From: Mytilus trossulus
Lineage: Eukaryota > Mollusca > Bivalvia > Mytilida > Mytilidae
DNA length: 64,000 bases
Reading direction: 5' to 3'
Assembly (NCBI RefSeq): GCF_036588685.1
Contig: NC_086382.1
Span: forward strand, 60,468,987 to 60,532,986
Of this stretch, positions 61,620-64,000 are shown piece after piece. The notes under the pieces were generated by a model, which saw only the letters and a program-made list of their open reading frames with translations, made no database searches and had not been told where the DNA came from. Both the position numbers and the translations under genes were made by a program. Position 1 is the stretch's first letter. Every line of letters starts with the position of its first letter.

Positions 61620-63720
61620 TAATCCCTTTCAATATTAAAATACATGCTGCCACCAACAAAGGTATCACGATCCTTGTTGAAAGCACAGGCAAAGTTGGTC
61701 AAGGTAGCCATGTCGAAACGAGATAAATGACGAATATAACTGACAACTCTGATAAGCTATTAATCAGAAGAGAAGCTTGTATTGCTTTTCGAATGATCTC
61801 CGACAGCTTTTCAATAATTCGTGAAATTGACGATACGCAACAATCTCCCGGTACTGAGAAACCTCAAACAGTGGAAGTGTTAATGGTCTAGATACCAACT
61901 GTTACTTTCCTCAACAGAAGCTGCCGCCTCCAATGCCGAGGAATTTACCTTATCCATCAACTGAAGACAACCTCGCAAAAATAAAATAATTTCTCACGGA
62001 CTATTACAAATCTAGTACCTTCAATACATGTGATTACCAGCAATTCGGATGCAAATGCGATTGATGGCGGATCCCGAGGCTGACCATGTTGCTCATCACA
62101 CTCCAGTACCAGTACCAATCCACTGAAGAGGAAGTCAAAGCTGGTTTGATCAAGACGTCCGACTTGGCGTATTAGAAAATGTGTCAGTTAAGGAACATAT
62201 CTCATAATGCCATAGAATGGTCGCGTGTGCCAAAACAAACGGAAAATCACGACGTACTGTTGATTTTCAACCCCTTAATGTGCACGCACCATGCAACACA
62301 CCATACACCTTCTTCTTTTAAACAGCCTAGATCACTACCGACCCTTTGTTAACGCCTGAAACGGCTATCATAGTGTGCCAATTCCTGAGGAGGATAGCCA
62401 TCTGAATACCTTCTTTACACCCTGAGGCAGATCTATTTAAAAGACGGCTTACCAAAGATACATAGCTTCAGACGACGCATAAACAAGATGATATGCTGAA
62501 TTTGTTGCTGACATTCCGAGCCGAACAAACCAAATGTGCAAATGACGTCATCTTATGCGCTGATTCAATTGAGGGCAGCTTTTTACAAGCTGCACAATGG
62601 CTCGATATATGAGATCGTCATGGCATTGTCCTTAATCCTGATTGATTCATATTAGGTCAAGTTATTTTAGAGTTCGCTGGATTTGAAATCACGTCCTACA
62701 CTGTCCGTCCTTGCATGAAATACCTAAGAACGATCCTAGATTTTCCAACTCCTAAAAATATCATGGATATACGATCATGGTTTGGTCTCGATAATTAGGT
62801 GTCCTACGCCTTCAGTATGGCTGATGAAATGCTTCCATTCAGACAATCATTAAAACCTGGAACACCATTTTTTCTGGGAGGAAAACAACAACAGACTTTT
62901 AAAGGAATTGACATGTCTTTCGACAGATTGGTCGAAAACAGGTATTGGCTTCTGGCTATTTCAGAAACCGTGATTGCTCCTGCAAAGGTAGTGTACCATT
63001 TTGTTGGAACACAGGATGGCAAATAACGCTTGTCGGGGGAAGATTTACTGTTACACATCCAGCTGAATCCCGTTATGCGTCATTAGAAGGCGAAGCTCTA
63101 GCCGTTGTCGACGCTTTGGATAAAGCGAGGTATTTTGAACTGGGTTGCGACGATCTTATTATAGCTGTTGACCATAAACCGCCCATGAAGATATTCAGTG
63201 ACATATCTTTAGAAGATATCTCGAATTTATGCCGTCGAAATTTGAAAGAAAAAACACCCAGATATAATTTCCGGATGATGCATGTACATGGCGTCAAACA
63301 TAATGCCGCTGACGGTGCGGGCCCTGAAAGACTTATTCTCTCAGATGACATAGCAGTCATCAAGAATAGCACAAATCTTTTTATCAAATAAAACATCATT
63401 CAGATTTAGAATCAGATGCTTCTGAAATAGATAGCAATGTCTTCATTCTTTATGTCAGCCGTATCCTCTCTCGTTTCGCTTGCAGTTAAATATGTTAATT
63501 GGGACAGAGTTCATACATTTCGACATGAATTTCCTGCACACTTGCAGGAATATTTCCGATTCCGTGAACACCTTTACACTCTTGGTGGTATTATAATATA
63601 TAAGGATAGAATCATCATTCCCCCAGTCTCCGAGAGAAAGTATTGTCTGCCTTGCACGCAGCTCACAAAGGTGCAACAGCAATGATTTTTAGAGCTCTAA
63701 GTCGTCGATTTTTGGGTCAG
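61620..63720 (+). pseudogene. Decayed Ty3/gypsy-type retrotransposon pol
   Basis: The order RT, RNase H, integrase N-terminus is recognisable over several broken frames. RT: VDFQPLNVHA at about 62260-62290, GYHSVPIPEEDSHL near 62357-62395, then an expected xDD catalytic motif that reads CANDV (about 62535), so one catalytic Asp is Asn. Further on, DIRSWFGLDN then a stop then VSYAFSMADEM (62768-62833). RNase H: SRYASLEGEALAVVDALD (63070-63120) and IIAVDHKP (63160-63183). Integrase zinc-binding region: FRFREHLYTLGGIIIYKDR (63559-63612), then AHKGATAM after a frame change (about 63664-63690). Stops and frameshifts are frequent, several being TGG to TGA or CAG to TAG changes relative to what the family has. 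No LTRs were identified. The upstream open frame 61404-61601 may be part of it but is not recognised. Confidence 0.8.
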
Positions 63721-64000
63721 GTATCAGGCTTCCCTTCATTGTTTTCTCCCATCTTTGATGTAACGCCAATTTGAATTGCATGTTCAAATAATGATTTATC
63801 ACGACATTAAAATGCTATATTAAGTCAAAATGTAATGGATAAGGATTGTTTTAAAATCATTACGAACAAGAAATACAAACGTGTAATCATGTACTTAGTA
63901 TTTCAAAGTTCAAATTACGGGATATGACAAGAGAACTTGTGTATATTGATATAGATGAAATTTGACTCTTTAAAAATTTAAAACACCATGCAGAAATCCA
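63721..64000. other. AT-rich DNA to the window end
   Basis: No gene or repeat was recognised. Confidence 0.4.

Noticed and set aside
62804..63682. Minus-strand open frames opposite the retrotransposon pol
   Set aside because: They are antisense shadows of RNase H and integrase coding sequence on the plus strand.

Overview
The window is AT-rich eukaryotic DNA that looks like a bivalve mollusc, most likely a mussel (Mytilidae). The reasons are genes split by introns, metazoan gene families (RABL3, TOLLIP, a BIR-domain IAP), and dispersed repeats I recognise from mussel genomes. The species call is an inference. I see no bacterial operons, ribosome binding sites, CRISPR arrays or rRNA genes.

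Layout. 1-12 kb is non-coding: diverged copies of a local repeat block, a 1.96-kb transposon-like element (4787-6751) and an old repeat split by a small nested element (11318-11753). 12.0-13.3 kb (minus) holds a two-exon, two-BIR IAP-like gene with no RING. 13.3-29 kb has no recognisable gene but is crowded with terminal-inverted-repeat (TIR) elements. These include three hairpin MITE-like copies or relatives, a three-level nest at 19.4-22.4 kb, and a foldback element at 23.4-25.9 kb whose arms are inverted 21-bp minisatellites. 29.4-44.1 kb (minus) is RABL3, seven exons recognised, with introns loaded with transposons. 44.5-53.8 kb (plus) is TOLLIP, complete in seven exons. The two start codons are 336 bp apart, head to head. 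53.8-61.3 kb holds the TOLLIP downstream region, a 42-bp minisatellite, an array of about 18 tRNA-like modules and an old satellite-like repeat. 61.4-63.7 kb is a decayed Ty3/gypsy-type pol.

The standout is TOLLIP exon 6. The end of the exon plus the first 29 bases of the following intron, including the 5' splice site, has been tandemly repeated into 19 units of 105 bp. Each unit is open in frame and each ends in the same candidate donor, G|GTATGA or G|GTAGGA, in the same phase. Using the first donor gives a 283-residue TOLLIP of normal family size. Using later donors would add 35 residues at a time, up to 913. Using none would give an 861-residue form that stops before the CUE domain. This could be a length-tunable linker set by splice-site choice. 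It is read directly from the sequence but needs RNA evidence.

Functionally, TOLLIP (Toll/IL-1 signalling adaptor, ubiquitin and phosphoinositide binding) and the IAP-like protein fit innate immune and cell-death pathways, which are expanded in bivalves. RABL3 is a small GTPase. Nothing shows that the three genes work together beyond the shared RABL3/TOLLIP promoter interval.
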